35,678 nt of DNA, taken from assembly GCF_000763315.1 (NCBI RefSeq), contig NZ_JPST01000063.1, positions 1 to 35,678 of the forward strand. Direction: 5' to 3'. The stretch comes from Thermoactinomyces daqus. GTDB lineage: Bacteria; Bacillota; Bacilli; Thermoactinomycetales; Thermoactinomycetaceae. The notes beneath the pieces were generated by a model. That model was not told the origin of the DNA. It saw only the letters and a list, made by a program, of their open reading frames with translations, and did not search any database. Every line of letters begins with the position of its first letter. Positions within the stretch are counted from its first letter, which is position 1. The position numbers were made by a program, and so were the translations under genes. This document shows, piece after piece, positions 34,483-35,678 of this stretch.

Positions 34483-35656
34483 TTATGTTGTTTTTTTTGT
34501 CTTCGTTTTTGCTGTGGATATTCGGATCGGTTGGATTTTTGTCAGGAAAAACAGAACGCTGAGGGAAGCTATTAGCATCGTTGATCCGCCAAATGTAAGT
34601 GCAGCCGTAAAACCGTAGTATTGTGCGATAAAGCCGGTGATTGCCGGAGAGACAATGGAAGCGAATGCACCGGCTGTATTCATGATCCCGCCGAGGGTGC
34701 CGGCGGCTCCTTCCGGAGCGAGCTCTTGGGGAAGCGTCCATAGAATCGCTGTTGATGCCGATTCGGCGGCCATGGCAATGATTAGGAGCCAGGCGGCAGT
34801 TTCTGCATCTTTGGCATAAGCAGCTCCAATGACGGATAATGCGATCACTTGAGTGGTGATTAAAAGGGTTTTTTTCACAATGGTAAGGTTGTAACCTTTT
34901 TTAATTAAATAATCGGCCAAAACTCCGATCAGAGGTTGTGCCAGCATCCCGGCCACCCAGGGAAGGGTTGCGTAAAAAGTGACGGCGTCCAGATCCAGTT
35001 TTCGTGCTTCGATCAAAAAGCCCGGCAACCAGGTCAGATAGAGATAATAAAGGTAATCCTGAAAGAATTTGATGATGATGATCGCCCAGGTGTTTCGGTG
35101 CTTTAATAATTGGAATGAAGTGATTTTGTTTGAAGGGGTGACTTCGTTGCCGGCGGGAATCGTTTTTTTCTCGCGAAAGGTGGCGAACCAGAGGATTACC
35201 CACAGAAGACTGCCCAGCCCGGTAATATAAAAAGCCATGCGCCAGTCCGGTTGCTCCTTAGTGCCAAAGTACACCATCAGGCCGATCATAATGCCTGGCG
35301 TTAAAGCGTATCCCAGTCGCAATCCAGAAAGATAAATGCCCGTTGCCGTGCTGCGGTCCGAAGGTTTGAAGTTTTCCGCAACGATTTTTGTCGCTGCCGG
35401 GAAATTCGCGGCCTCACCCAAACCGACCAAGATGCGGCTGGCGAACAGCAACGGGGCTCCGCGAGCGAGTCCGGTGACCGCGGATGCGATTGACCAGATT
35501 GCCGCTGTGATTCCGTAGACTTTCTTGGCTCCAAACCGGTCGGCGAACCAACCGGCAGGAATATTGAAGAAGAGATAAGCCCAACCGAAAGCGGAGAGGA
35601 TTAAGCCCATGGTTCCCATGCTCAGATGTAATTCCTTGGCGATAAAGGTGTTGGCT
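34483..35656 (-). CDS. MFS transporter, ACS-family type, 5' end missing
   Basis: Polytopic inner-membrane transporter of the major facilitator superfamily, anion:cation symporter type (ExuT/GudP-like hexuronate or aldarate transporters). Visible are FIAKELHLSMGTMGLILSAF, the loop signature GWFADRFGAKKVYG between helices 2 and 3, LVGLGEAANFPAATKIVAENF (helix 4 motif), and PLIGVLADYLIKKGYN in the second half; about 11 hydrophobic segments remain. The frame stays open upstream of ATG 35619, and MFS-like residues continue to about 35656, so that ATG is internal and the true start is missing. From 35657 the sequence no longer looks like MFS but matches 23S rRNA. The gene is convergent with proS. 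The substrate cannot be read from sequence. Confidence 0.82.
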
Positions 35657-35678
35657 GTCCTAAGGTAGCGAAATTCCT
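35657..35678 (+). other. 22-nt match to the conserved 23S rRNA core at the window end
   Basis: The last 22 bases (beginning GTCCTAAGG and ending GAAATTCCT) equal the universally conserved 23S rRNA segment around helix 71 (E. coli numbering about 1920-1945, from memory), part of the I-CeuI recognition site. The bases just before it belong to the transporter gene, so this is a junction, not a whole rRNA gene. Confidence 0.85.

Noticed and set aside
34483-35619. Taking ATG 35619 as the transporter start
   Set aside because: MFS-like residues (FIAKELHLS) continue upstream in frame and the first membrane helix would be missing.
35657-35678. Homing-endonuclease (I-CeuI) site as a sign of a mobile intron
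   Set aside because: The site is simply part of the conserved 23S rRNA core; no intron or endonuclease gene is seen.

Overview
The window looks like a chromosomal segment of a spore-forming, low-to-mid GC Gram-positive bacterium of the Bacillales, plausibly a Thermoactinomycetaceae-type lineage. The reasons are the core gene order (sucC-sucD-dprA-topA-trmFO-hslV-hslU-rpsB-tsf-pyrH-frr-uppS-cdsA-dxr-rseP-proS), a PolC-type replicative polymerase, a HemZ-type radical-SAM enzyme, strong AAGGAGG ribosome sites, frequent TTG/GTG starts and a cluster that resembles spore-coat genes. The family-level placement is inference; no search was run.

Left part (1-11.9 kb): galU (UDP-glucose synthesis), a small Cys-rich protein, then on the minus strand a YkoP-like gene and a diacylglycerol glycosyltransferase that could use UDP-glucose. 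Next come a TRIC-type channel protein (+), polC (-), a membrane-anchored Pro/Thr/Asn-repeat protein (+), a secreted TolB-like beta-propeller (-) and hemZ (+). Bidirectional hairpin terminators separate three of the convergent pairs.

Middle part (11.9-16.1 kb): the accessory region. Six small minus-strand genes form three tandem pairs. In each pair a small helical or hydrophobic protein precedes a short Cys/Arg/Lys/His-rich protein that ends in a shared segment (VNN..A...SAGL..N..VQVPINLGDAT). One member carries six 15-bp tandem repeats encoding His-His-His-Asp-Arg. Two upstream regions resemble sporulation sigma-K promoters. This is the best candidate here for an undescribed system, probably a spore-surface or aerial-structure assembly. 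Beyond it lie an unknown 140-residue protein, a membrane-anchored cupredoxin and a 43-residue membrane peptide.

Right part (16.1-34.4 kb): a long plus-strand run of housekeeping genes for the TCA cycle, DNA uptake and topology, tRNA methylation, HslVU protease, translation factors, UMP kinase, and isoprenoid, lipid and membrane-protease functions. Compared with Bacillus subtilis it lacks codV/xerC between trmFO and hslV, lacks codY and the flagellar/chemotaxis block between hslU and rpsB, and lacks polC after proS (polC sits about 25 kb away on the other strand).

Right edge (34.4-35.7 kb): a convergent MFS transporter, broken at its 5' end. The last 22 bases match a universally conserved 23S rRNA core sequence, so the window end is probably a contig edge or a chimeric junction. 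No tRNA genes, CRISPR arrays, transposases or prophage genes were seen.
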